Positions 1-6,323 are shown, counted from the stretch's first letter. The stretch is DNA of 6,773 nucleotides from Sporomusa sp. (GCA_029256645.1 JAQSXM010000190.1:1-6773), one strand, 5' to 3'. A program made the numbers and translations. Notes: generated from the letters alone by a model not told the origin.

Positions 1-748
1 TATTGCCGCGGTGGAAGCAGGCATTAAAGAGAATACCAAGCTCGTGTTCCTGGAGACTCCCTCAAATCCTACCTTGAAGATCACCGACATTGCGGCAGTG
101 TCGGCGATTGCTCATCGTGCCGGGGCCGTATGTGCCTGTGATAACACGTGGGCTACCCCGGTTTTACAGCGACCATTGGAGTTGGGAGCTGATTTGGTCA
201 TCCACTCAACCTCCAAATATTTTGGCGGGCACAGTGATGTTCTGGGCGGCGCCCTTGTCAGCAAACATGACGATGAGTTCTTCCAGAAGATCAGAATGAT
301 TCAGCGTATTGGCGGTGCAGTCCCGGCCCCCTTCGACTGTTGGCTGGTGTTGCGTGGGACACAGACCATACACTGCCGGGTAATGAATCAGTCAGAGAGT
401 GCTTGCAAAATCGCCAGATTTCTGGAACAGCACCCTCAGGTTGAGAAAGTGTATTACCCCGGTCTGAGCAGTCATCAGGGGCATGAGATTGCAGCCAGGC
501 AAATGAGTGGATTTGGCAGTATGTTATCCTTTCAGGTGCATGGCGGCAAAGAGAAGGCGCTGGAATTGACCGGGAAACTAAGGATAATATCACGGGCCAC
601 CAGTTTAGGTGGGGTAGAAAGTTTGATAGAACACCGGGCGTCCATCGAAGGACCGGAAAGTTCTACGCCCGATAATCTGCTGCGTTTTTCAGTCGGATTG
701 GAGAACGTAGATGATTTAATAGCCGATTTAGAGCAGGCCCTGATATAG
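1..748 (+). CDS. PLP-dependent trans-sulfuration enzyme (Cys/Met metabolism family), 3' part
   Basis: Cytoplasmic PLP enzyme of the cystathionine gamma-synthase / cystathionine gamma-lyase / methionine gamma-lyase family. The open frame runs in from the left edge (first full codon at base 2), so the true start is outside the window; the GTG at 11 is internal. Seen: DNTWATP, whose Asp (codon 140-142) would contact the pyridine nitrogen of PLP; HSTSKYFGGHSD, whose Lys (codon 215-217) forms the Schiff base; and near the C-terminus SLGGVESLIEHRAS followed by LLRFSVGLENVDDLIADL, the usual family ending. About 248 residues are present of a usual 380-400, so the N-terminal segment with the tetramer-contact Tyr/Arg is missing. 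The EHRASIEGP variant resembles synthase/lyase homologues more than classical MetB, but the reaction cannot be fixed without the N-terminus. The family is certain; the substrate is open. It probably ends its own transcription unit, since a new promoter follows. Confidence 0.93.
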   Translation, partial: IAAVEAGIKENTKLVFLETPSNPTLKITDIAAVSAIAHRAGAVCACDNTWATPVLQRPLELGADLVIHSTSKYFGGHSDVLGGALVSKHDDEFFQKIRMIQRIGGAVPAPFDCWLVLRGTQTIHCRVMNQSESACKIARFLEQHPQVEKVYYPGLSSHQGHEIAARQMSGFGSMLSFQVHGGKEKALELTGKLRIISRATSLGGVESLIEHRASIEGPESSTPDNLLRFSVGLENVDDLIADLEQALI

Positions 749-758
749 GAAATGACAA

Positions 759-787
759 TATTGAGAAAGTATTGAGTATGTATTGAC
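759..787 (+). promoter_or_regulatory. Three TATTGA repeats with 11-bp period upstream of the cooS-like promoter
   Basis: TATTGAG at 759-765, TATTGAG at 770-776 and TATTGAC at 781-787 start exactly 11 bp apart, so they lie on the same DNA face. The third copy overlaps the -35 hexamer. Direct repeats of 6-7 bp with an 11-bp period are the known binding pattern of OmpR/PhoB-type response regulators (for example the PHO boxes). That such a regulator binds here is inference. Confidence 0.5.
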
Positions 788-811
788 AGGCTATATAACT
801 AGTGTTACTAT
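783..811 (+). promoter_or_regulatory. Sigma-70-type extended -10 promoter for the cooS-like operon
   Basis: TTGACA at 783-788, a 17-bp spacer, and TACTAT at 806-811, with TG at 803-804 giving an extended -10 (TGTTACTAT). The expected start of transcription is near 818, leaving a leader of about 97 nt before the ATG at 915. It is the best promoter match in the window and sits just before the five-gene unit. Confidence 0.75.
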
Positions 812-842
812 TTGTACTGGTAACTACATAGCGACTATTTGT
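807..842 (+). repeat. Direct repeat ACTATTTGT, two copies 27 bp apart
   Basis: A perfect 9-bp direct repeat, ACTATTTGT at 807-815 and 834-842. The first copy overlaps the -10 element and start region and the second lies in the early leader. It could be a regulator site or chance; nothing else in the sequence decides. Confidence 0.35.
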
Positions 843-845
843 CAT

Positions 846-880
846 AAGGGCTCCTTTCTTTGTTGAAGGGGCTTTTCTTC
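846..880 (+). terminator. Intrinsic terminator / possible attenuator in the cooS-like leader
   Basis: GCTCCTT (850-856) pairs with AAGGGGC (866-872) across a 9-nt loop, with outer A-T and G-U pairs (846-849 with 873-876), followed by a T-rich tract ending near 880. It may end transcripts of the upstream PLP-enzyme gene. Because it lies downstream of the promoter at 783-811, it would also sit in the leader of the cooS-like operon and could attenuate it. The stem contains several G-U pairs, so it is of moderate strength. Confidence 0.55.
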
Positions 881-914
881 TAAGGTAAAGCAGCACAAGT
901 TATAGGGGGTAAAT

Positions 915-2846
915 ATGAGTTTTGACGCCATTAATGAGTATCGTAAAACCTTTCCGTCTAAACAGCAGGTGATTGAACAAACACCTGACCCAGGTGTCAG
1001 GGCTATGCTTAATCATTTAGATAAAGCCGGTATTCCTACCGCCTTTGACAGATTTGATGCCCAAAAGCCACATTGCTCATTTGGTTTGGCAGGCACATGC
1101 TGCCGGATTTGTAATATGGGGCCATGCAGGATAACTGAAAAAAGTCCCAAGGGCGTTTGTGGTGCCGATGCCCACGTAATCGTCGCCCGTAACATATTGC
1201 GCTGGGTGGCTGCCGGTGTGGCAGCACATGGGGCCCGGGGGCGGGAAGTATTGTTAACGCTTAAAAAAGCGGCCAGCGGGGAGTTAGCTTTGCCACTGTT
1301 AGGACCGGAGAAGGTTCTGGCAACAGCCAAAGCGTTTGGGATCTATCAAGAGGATAAAACAGTGGCTGAGTTGGCCGAACAACTTGCCGACCTGCTGCTT
1401 GAAGATATGTCCCGTGCCGTGCCTGCTACCCACCGGACTATTACCGCTATGGCCCCGCCTGAGCGGGTGGAGACCTGGTCCAAACTTGATATTATTCCTA
1501 TTAGCTCCTATCATGAGGTGTTTGAAGCCTTACACCGTACGGGAACAGGCACCGATGGCGACTGGGAAAACCTGATGAAACAACTGCTGCGCTGTGGACT
1601 GGCTTTTTCCTGGAACAGTGTGGTCGGTCCTTCGATTGCCGCCGACTGTCTCTATGGACCACCCAAACGCAGCCAAATCGAGACAAACTTTGCTTCTATT
1701 AAAGAGGAGTATGTTAATATTGCTTTGCATGGTCACTCACCTGTGCTGCCTTCGGCTTTGGTCCAGGCCAGCCGGGATCAGGAGCTTGTTGATCTGGCTA
1801 AAGCAGCGGGCGCTGCCGGCATCCGTCTCTATGGCATCTGCTGCTCCGGATTATCCTCGCTGTACCGCTATGGTGAGGTTCATCCTTTGAGCAACTCGCT
1901 TGGGGCTGAGCTTATTATGGGTACAGGTGCACTTGATGCGTGGGTAGCTGATTTGCAGGATATCTATCCGGCCATTATGGATGTAGCCGCCTGCTTCCAT
2001 ACCAAAGTAATTACAACCAGCGATTCCTGCCGTCTGCCGGGGGCTATTCACATGGCCTTTGACCATCAGCATTCTAATATGGATCAGATACTCGATCAAG
2101 CCAAAGACATTGTTAGACTTGCTATCCGGAATTACCCCGCGCGGCAGAAAGAGAATGTATACATCCCTGAAGTCAGTATCGAGGCTGAGGTTGGCTTCTC
2201 GGTGGAAAACATAACCCAGGCGTTTGGCAGCCTGGATGAGCTGGCAGCCCTGATTAAAAGCGGTAAAATAAAGGGCATTGTCAATCTTGTCGGCTGTAAC
2301 AACCCTAAGGTTGTTTACGAGCAGGCTATCCTCCAGGTAGCTGACATTCTGCTTGCCAATGATATCATTGTTCTTACTAATGGCTGTGCCTCATTCCCGC
2401 TGTTAAAGCTGGGGTATTGTAGTCAAAAAGCATTGGCTAAAGCTGGACCCGGACTTAACGAGGTGTTAGGTGCCAAAAAACTGCCACCAGTGTGGCATAT
2501 GGGAGAGTGTCTTGATAACGCCAGGGCTTCCGGCCTGTTTAGGGCACTTGCCGACAAGAGTGGACAACCACTCACCCGCATGCCGGTTGCTTTTGCCAGC
2601 CCGGAATGGTCAAATGAAAAAGGCGTGGGGGCAGCATTGAGCTTCCGGTTAATGGGTTTGAACTCTTACCATTGCATCCAGGCTCCGGTACAGGGTTCTG
2701 ATAAAGTAGCTAATTTCTTTGGAAAAGATACTCAGGATTTGATTGGTTCTGTAATGGTAGTAGTAACCGATCCCAAAGGATTGGGTCAGAAGATTGTTGA
2801 GGATCTTGAGCACAGACGAAATCAATTAGGCTGGAATGGCCAATAA
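915..2846 (+). CDS. cooS: CooS-like Ni,Fe carbon monoxide dehydrogenase scaffold, deviant C-cluster
   Basis: Cytoplasmic homodimeric CODH-fold protein, 643 residues, normal length for anaerobic CooS. The ATG at 915 follows TAGGGGGT at 903-910. D-cluster Cys54 and Cys62; B-cluster Cys63, Cys66, Cys71 and Cys82 (the last spacing is about three residues shorter than in CODH-II). C-cluster ligands by alignment to Carboxydothermus CODH-II: His274 in HGHSP (His261), Cys310 in GICCSG (Cys295), Cys461 in GCNN (Cys446), Cys491 in NGCA (Cys476) and the Ni ligand Cys532 in HMGEC (Cys526). The Cys333 equivalent is Asp349 in DLQDIYP (codon GAT 1959-1961), where the family has DxQCIxP. His105 and Lys569 match catalytic His93 and Lys563, but the later relay histidines seem replaced (Arg108, Glu111, Leu114). 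Known: CooS-V of C. hydrogenoformans lacks a canonical cysteine, carries an Fe/S/O cluster and is inactive on CO. Inferred: this is a similar deviant enzyme, substrate unknown. No acetyl-CoA synthase, CooF or CooC gene is in view. Confidence 0.93.
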   Translation: MSFDAINEYRKTFPSKQQVIEQTPDPGVRAMLNHLDKAGIPTAFDRFDAQKPHCSFGLAGTCCRICNMGPCRITEKSPKGVCGADAHVIVARNILRWVAAGVAAHGARGREVLLTLKKAASGELALPLLGPEKVLATAKAFGIYQEDKTVAELAEQLADLLLEDMSRAVPATHRTITAMAPPERVETWSKLDIIPISSYHEVFEALHRTGTGTDGDWENLMKQLLRCGLAFSWNSVVGPSIAADCLYGPPKRSQIETNFASIKEEYVNIALHGHSPVLPSALVQASRDQELVDLAKAAGAAGIRLYGICCSGLSSLYRYGEVHPLSNSLGAELIMGTGALDAWVADLQDIYPAIMDVAACFHTKVITTSDSCRLPGAIHMAFDHQHSNMDQILDQAKDIVRLAIRNYPARQKENVYIPEVSIEAEVGFSVENITQAFGSLDELAALIKSGKIKGIVNLVGCNNPKVVYEQAILQVADILLANDIIVLTNGCASFPLLKLGYCSQKALAKAGPGLNEVLGAKKLPPVWHMGECLDNARASGLFRALADKSGQPLTRMPVAFASPEWSNEKGVGAALSFRLMGLNSYHCIQAPVQGSDKVANFFGKDTQDLIGSVMVVVTDPKGLGQKIVEDLEHRRNQLGWNGQ

Positions 2847-2861
2847 TTTAGGGGGTAAACA

Positions 2862-3866
2862 ATGAACCGTAGAGATTTTATAAAGAAAAGTGTCTTCATG
2901 GCAGTGGGCCTTGCTGGTGGCATTAGCCTGGCTGGATGCGGCAGCAGCGGGCAGACCGGGGCAAATTCCACACCGTCTAAAACTAAACCAACAATAAAAG
3001 TGGGCTACTTGCCGATCACCGACCATCTGACGATGATTGCCCATGGCCAGACCGAGTTCCGCCAATTTGCGCTGGAGCCTGTCAAGTTTTCAGGCTGGGC
3101 AGAACTGGCAGAGGCCCTCAAAGGGGGCGCAATTCAGGGTGCTTTTGCATTAACTCCTATTGGTATGAGCCTGCGGCAAAAGGGTGTGCCGGTTAAGGCC
3201 GTATTCTTAGGGCACCGTAATGGCTCGGTATTGACAGCGAAAAATGTTCCTGAACTTAACCGTATTGAGGACTTAAAAGGCAAGACGATTGCGATCCCCA
3301 GCAAGTTCTCCACCCATAATATTCTCATACAGAAACTGCTGACTGAAAAAGGCATTAATCCGAACACTGATGTAAAATTCCTGGACATGTCACCGCCTGA
3401 GATGGTTAACGCCCTGTCTACCGGTAAAATTGACGCCTTTATTGTTGCTGAACCTTTTGGCGGACAGGCCGAGATGCAAAAAGTCGGTAAAGTCCTGGTT
3501 CTAAGCAAAGATATTTGGCATGACCATATCTGCTGCGTCCTTAATGTTCAAGAAGAATTAGTTCAGAAAAACCCTGAGGCTGTTGAGGAATTGGTAGGCG
3601 GCTTGGCTAAAGCAGCTAAGTTTATTGACGGCAATCCTCAGGAAGCGGCAAAATTGTCACTTAAATATCTGGGACAAAAGCAGGAAGTCATTGAGCATGT
3701 GCTGACAAACCCTAAAGGCAGGATCACCTTTGATAATCTTGTTCCAGATATGAAAGACTTTACTGCCACCCAGGATTATTTGGTTCAATTTGGGATTACC
3801 AAAGACAAAATTGATTTAGCCCAATATATCGATGACCGGTTTGCCAAAAAGGCTTTTGGGGTGTGA
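2862..3866 (+). CDS. ABC transporter substrate-binding lipoprotein, NitT/TauT (NrtA/SsuA-like) family, Tat-type signal
   Basis: Extracytoplasmic binding protein of 334 residues. The ATG at 2862 has GGGGGT at 2851-2856 and lies 15 nt after the cooS-like stop. The signal peptide has RRDFIKK (residues 3-9), a good twin-arginine motif, then a hydrophobic stretch (11-23) and the lipobox LAGC with lipidated Cys26; it therefore looks like a Tat-exported lipoprotein, as known for cyanobacterial NrtA and CmpA. The mature part begins KVGYLPITDH (46-55), typical of the nitrate/sulfonate/bicarbonate and NMT1-like binding proteins, and includes LKGGAIQGAF (87-96), IEDLKGKTIAIP (135-146) and DAFIVAEPFGG (191-201). 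Residues 219-225 (WHDHICC) bring two His and two Cys together. It lacks the ~100 extra residues of NrtA, so nitrate is not implied. The ligand cannot be read from sequence; sulfonate, bicarbonate or another small anion are options. Its place next to the CooS-like gene suggests supply of that enzyme's substrate (inference). Confidence 0.88.
   Translation: MNRRDFIKKSVFMAVGLAGGISLAGCGSSGQTGANSTPSKTKPTIKVGYLPITDHLTMIAHGQTEFRQFALEPVKFSGWAELAEALKGGAIQGAFALTPIGMSLRQKGVPVKAVFLGHRNGSVLTAKNVPELNRIEDLKGKTIAIPSKFSTHNILIQKLLTEKGINPNTDVKFLDMSPPEMVNALSTGKIDAFIVAEPFGGQAEMQKVGKVLVLSKDIWHDHICCVLNVQEELVQKNPEAVEELVGGLAKAAKFIDGNPQEAAKLSLKYLGQKQEVIEHVLTNPKGRITFDNLVPDMKDFTATQDYLVQFGITKDKIDLAQYIDDRFAKKAFGV
3858..3863 (+). 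promoter_or_regulatory. Ribosome site fixing the permease start at 3874
   Basis: GGGGTG at 3858-3863 lies 10 nt before the ATG at 3874, inside the last codons of the binding-protein gene. The in-frame ATG at 3832 has no purine-rich site before it and would force a 35-nt overlap, so 3874 is preferred. Confidence 0.6.
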
Positions 3867-3873
3867 CCTGACT

Positions 3874-4635
3874 ATGCAGACAAAGACCCTGAACAGAACT
3901 GCCGTTTTGCCGTGGCTGGCTATTGCCGCTTTCCTCGGACTATGGCAGGCTGTTGCCGGCTTTTATACGCCTGAACAGTTGCCAGGACCCGTGAAAGTTT
4001 TTGCTGGGTTAAAAGAATTGGCTGAAACCGGTGTATTGTGGGAACATATCCAGGTTAGCTTAATTAGATTTACTATATCATATAGCCTGGCGCTGCTTGT
4101 CGCCGTTCCTCTTGGACTATTCCTGGGGTGGCATACCTATTCACTTAAGGCACTGGGGCCCATCCTGCAAATCCTGCGGCCAATTTCTCCGATTGCCTGG
4201 TTTCCGTTGGCCGTGTTATGGTTTGGTGTTGGTAATGCCCCGGCGATCTTTATCATTTTCTTATCAGCCCTTTTCCCTATTTTGTTGTCAACCATTAGTG
4301 CTGTAAGGAAAGTTGATCCTGTGTATTTAAAAGTAGCCCAGAATTTTGGTGTTAGTAGAACCATGCTGTTTACAAAAATCGTTATCCCTGCAGCCTTTCC
4401 CTATATCATGATTGGGCTTAACATTGCCATTGGTGTTGCCTGGATTCATTTGGTGGCCGGCGAGATGCTGGGCGCCCAGTCCGGGCTTGGGTACTTAATC
4501 GTTGATTCCCGTAACTTTTTGCGGACAGACTGGATTATGGGCGGTATGCTGGTTGTCGGCCTTCTTGGACTTCTCATTAATACAATGATTGGCTGGGCGG
4601 AAAAAGAGATTAACCGAAAATGGGGAGTAGGCTAA
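3874..4635 (+). CDS. ABC transporter permease, NitT/TauT (SsuC/NrtB-like) family
   Basis: Inner-membrane permease of the importer, 253 residues from the ATG at 3874 (7 nt after the binding-protein stop); family members are usually 245-275. Hydrophobic segments lie roughly at residues 11-30, 62-86, 101-118, 121-143, 172-197 and 221-240, consistent with about six helices. The cytoplasmic coupling loop (EAA loop) is visible around 152-176: VAQNFGVSRTMLFTKIVIP, which matches the family pattern of small residue-x-x-x-G before a hydrophobic VIPAAFP. The following stretch, GVAWIHLVAGEMLGAQSGLG (187-206), is strongly characteristic of SsuC/TauC/NrtB proteins. It should dimerise and pair with the ATPase encoded 13 nt downstream. 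Transcription must come from upstream, since no promoter is seen in the short gaps. Substrate is not determinable. Confidence 0.92.
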   Translation: MQTKTLNRTAVLPWLAIAAFLGLWQAVAGFYTPEQLPGPVKVFAGLKELAETGVLWEHIQVSLIRFTISYSLALLVAVPLGLFLGWHTYSLKALGPILQILRPISPIAWFPLAVLWFGVGNAPAIFIIFLSALFPILLSTISAVRKVDPVYLKVAQNFGVSRTMLFTKIVIPAAFPYIMIGLNIAIGVAWIHLVAGEMLGAQSGLGYLIVDSRNFLRTDWIMGGMLVVGLLGLLINTMIGWAEKEINRKWGVG

Positions 4636-4637
4636 AA

Positions 4638-4643
4638 GAGGTG
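4638..4643 (+). promoter_or_regulatory. Ribosome site for the TTG-started ATPase gene
   Basis: GAGGTG at 4638-4643 is 5 nt before the TTG at 4649. The nearby GTG at 4641 is out of frame and no ATG is available before the conserved N-terminal strand, so TTG is the start. Confidence 0.65.
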
Positions 4644-4648
4644 ATTAC

Positions 4649-5425
4649 TTGGCAAAGATTGAAATAAATAACTTATGTAAAAGCTTTCAGGATCCACAGG
4701 GAAAATCACTTGATGTACTTGTCGATGTTAATCTGGAGATAGCGGCTGGCGAGTTCTTATGCCTGCTTGGACCAAGCGGTTGCGGTAAGACAACCCTAAT
4801 GAACCTAATGGCAGGATTTGAGAAACCCACACAGGGCACCCTGACGATTGACGGCCTGCCTGTCAGCCGTCCTGACCCCAAGCATATTACTATCTTCCAG
4901 GACTATGGGCTGTTCCCGTGGCGGAATGTTCTGGGCAATGTTGTTTTTGGCCTTGAGGCCAAGGGGATGAATAAGAAAACAGCGAAAGAAAAGGCGGAAG
5001 AATATCTGGAATTAGTGGGTTTATCTCGGTTTTCCAGGAGTTTTCCCGGGCAGCTTTCCGGTGGGATGAAGCAGCGCGTGGCTATCGCCAGAGCACTGGC
5101 GGTCGAGCCTGACATCATTTTTATGGATGAACCTTTTGCTGCCCTGGATGCGTTTACCCGCTACAGGCTTCAGGATGAGGTGCTAAGGATTTGGATAGAA
5201 AAGAAACCTACCATTATATTTGTCACCCATGATATTGATGAGGCTGTGTACCTGGCCCAGCGGCTTGCTATTATGACTCCTAATCCGGGGCGGATACAGC
5301 GAATTATTGATATTAAGCTGCCAAGGCCGTGCAACCGGGGTGACGCAGGTCTTGTTGCCTATCGCCAGCAGGTTTTCCAGGAATTTGAGTTAGTTCATGC
5401 CGTCAGTAGTGACTATAGTATTTAA
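4649..5425 (+). CDS. ABC transporter ATPase, NitT/TauT (SsuB/TauB-like) family
   Basis: Energises the importer at the cytoplasmic face. 258 residues, starting at TTG 4649 with GAGGTG five nt upstream, 13 nt after the permease stop. All ATPase motifs are intact: Walker A GPSGCGKTT (41-49), Q-loop Gln84 in FQDYGLFPW, signature LSGGMKQR (136-143), Walker B IIFMDEP (156-162), D-loop AALD (164-167) and switch His194 in VTHDIDEA. The sequences FQDYGLFPWRNV and DEPFAALDAFTR are typical of SsuB/TauB/NrtD importers rather than metal or amino-acid transporters. The C-terminal part after about residue 220 is a short tail without an obvious regulatory domain, unlike NrtC, which carries a fused binding domain. 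Function as the importer's motor is secure from sequence and context; the transported compound is not. Confidence 0.95.
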   Translation: MAKIEINNLCKSFQDPQGKSLDVLVDVNLEIAAGEFLCLLGPSGCGKTTLMNLMAGFEKPTQGTLTIDGLPVSRPDPKHITIFQDYGLFPWRNVLGNVVFGLEAKGMNKKTAKEKAEEYLELVGLSRFSRSFPGQLSGGMKQRVAIARALAVEPDIIFMDEPFAALDAFTRYRLQDEVLRIWIEKKPTIIFVTHDIDEAVYLAQRLAIMTPNPGRIQRIIDIKLPRPCNRGDAGLVAYRQQVFQEFELVHAVSSDYSI

Positions 5426-5438
5426 GTATTAGCTATAT

Positions 5439-5444
5439 AGGAGG
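5439..5444 (+). promoter_or_regulatory. Strong ribosome site before larE-like gene; ATG or GTG start
   Basis: AGGAGG at 5439-5444 lies 4 nt before the ATG at 5449 and 7 nt before the adjoining in-frame GTG at 5452. The GTG has the more usual spacing; the two starts differ by one residue, so the protein is effectively the same. Confidence 0.6.
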
Positions 5445-5448
5445 GACT

Positions 5449-6276
5449 ATGGTGAAGCTTACCGAAAAATTGAACAATCTGACACAAATGTTAAAAGAGA
5501 TGGAAACAGTGATAGTAGCGTTCTCCGGCGGGGTTGACAGCAGCTTTTTGGCAGCAGCGGCTCAGCGGGCGTTAGGTGATAAAGCAGTGGCCGTAACTGC
5601 GTATTCAGAAACGCTGCCAGAGTCTGAGCGCCAGGAGGCAATCACTATTGCCCAGCAGATTGGCATTCGCCATGTTCTCTTACATATCAGCGAGCTGGTT
5701 AGCGAGGATTTTGTGGCCAATACCCCTGATCGCTGCTATTATTGTAAAAAAGAGCGGTTTGATGCTTTACGGCTATGGGCAGATGAGCAGGCGATAGCCT
5801 GGGTCTTAGAAGGCTCAAACGCCGACGATCAATCAGATTACCGGCCTGGCATGCGAGCTGTTGATGAACTGGCCGGCGTTCGCAGCCCCTTGCTGGAAGC
5901 GGGTCTAACCAAGGATGAAATCCGGACTTTGTCCCGTGAATGGGGCGTACCTACCTGGAACAAACCCAGTGCCGCCTGTCTTTCCTCGCGGGTAGCCTAC
6001 GGTTTGCCGATTACAGCAGAGCGGCTTAAACAGATTGAACTAGCCGAGGCTTTTATCAAACAATTTTGTAGTGGACAAGTACGGGTCAGACACCATGACA
6101 ACCTGGCTCGTATTGAGGTTTCCCCGGCTGATATTCCCCTGTTAGCCGATCCTAAAAAAGCGACGTTAATTAACGAAGAACTGCGTAAATTAGGGTTTAC
6201 CTATGTTACGCTTGACTTGTCCGGCTATCGTACTGGCAGTATGAATGCTGTTTTGAATTTGAAGGAAAAAGAATGA
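5449..6276 (+). CDS. larE: LarE-type ATP-dependent sulfur transferase (PP-loop)
   Basis: Cytoplasmic PP-loop ATP pyrophosphatase of 275 residues, the usual LarE size. LarE activates a pyridinium adenylate with ATP and inserts sulfur to build the nickel-pincer nucleotide cofactor of lactate racemase. Seen: PP-loop FSGGVDSS (25-32), NTPDRCYYCK (91-100), EGSNADDQSDYRPG (121-134), RSPLLEAGLTKDEIR (145-159), KPSAACLSSR (172-181) and YGLPIT (184-189). Cys177 matches the Cys176 of Lactiplantibacillus LarE that gives up its sulfur. Cys96 and Cys99 add a CxxC, so this looks like the three-cysteine type, some members of which bind a [4Fe-4S] cluster and work catalytically (family knowledge). It lies 23 nt after the ATPase stop, so it is probably in the same operon. 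No larA, larB or larC is in the window; the sulfur may therefore go to another cofactor, perhaps linked to the CooS-like protein (inference). LarE-like proteins do occur without other lar genes, so the product is less sure than the fold. Confidence 0.9.
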   Translation: MVKLTEKLNNLTQMLKEMETVIVAFSGGVDSSFLAAAAQRALGDKAVAVTAYSETLPESERQEAITIAQQIGIRHVLLHISELVSEDFVANTPDRCYYCKKERFDALRLWADEQAIAWVLEGSNADDQSDYRPGMRAVDELAGVRSPLLEAGLTKDEIRTLSREWGVPTWNKPSAACLSSRVAYGLPITAERLKQIELAEAFIKQFCSGQVRVRHHDNLARIEVSPADIPLLADPKKATLINEELRKLGFTYVTLDLSGYRTGSMNAVLNLKEKE

Positions 6277-6323
6277 GAAAGACTTTGTGCCTCAATTGAT
6301 TAACTGTTAGCCTTGTTAAGGTA

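Noticed and set aside
11..13. GTG at 11 as the start of the PLP enzyme gene
   Set aside because: The frame is open to the window edge and the family needs over 100 more N-terminal residues, so this is an internal Val codon.
663..896. 77-residue minus-strand open frame across the intergenic region
   Set aside because: It covers the promoter and terminator-like elements, has low-complexity composition and no family motif.
915..2846. Ordinary CO-oxidising CODH or CODH/acetyl-CoA synthase subunit
   Set aside because: A C-cluster cysteine is replaced by Asp and no acs, cooF, cooC or hydrogenase genes are present in the operon, so the plain label would mislead.
3134..3508. 124-residue minus-strand open frame inside the binding-protein gene
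   Set aside because: It is an antisense shadow of a well-supported gene with conserved family motifs on the + strand; no independent evidence of coding.
3832..3873. Longer permease start at ATG 3832
   Set aside because: It would overlap the binding-protein gene by 35 nt and has no ribosome site, while ATG 3874 has GGGGTG at a normal distance and a typical permease N-terminus.
6311..6321. CCTT-GTT-AAGG hairpin after larE as an operon terminator
   Set aside because: The stem is only 4 bp with a 3-nt loop and no T-tract follows; the strong terminator is at 6424-6465.
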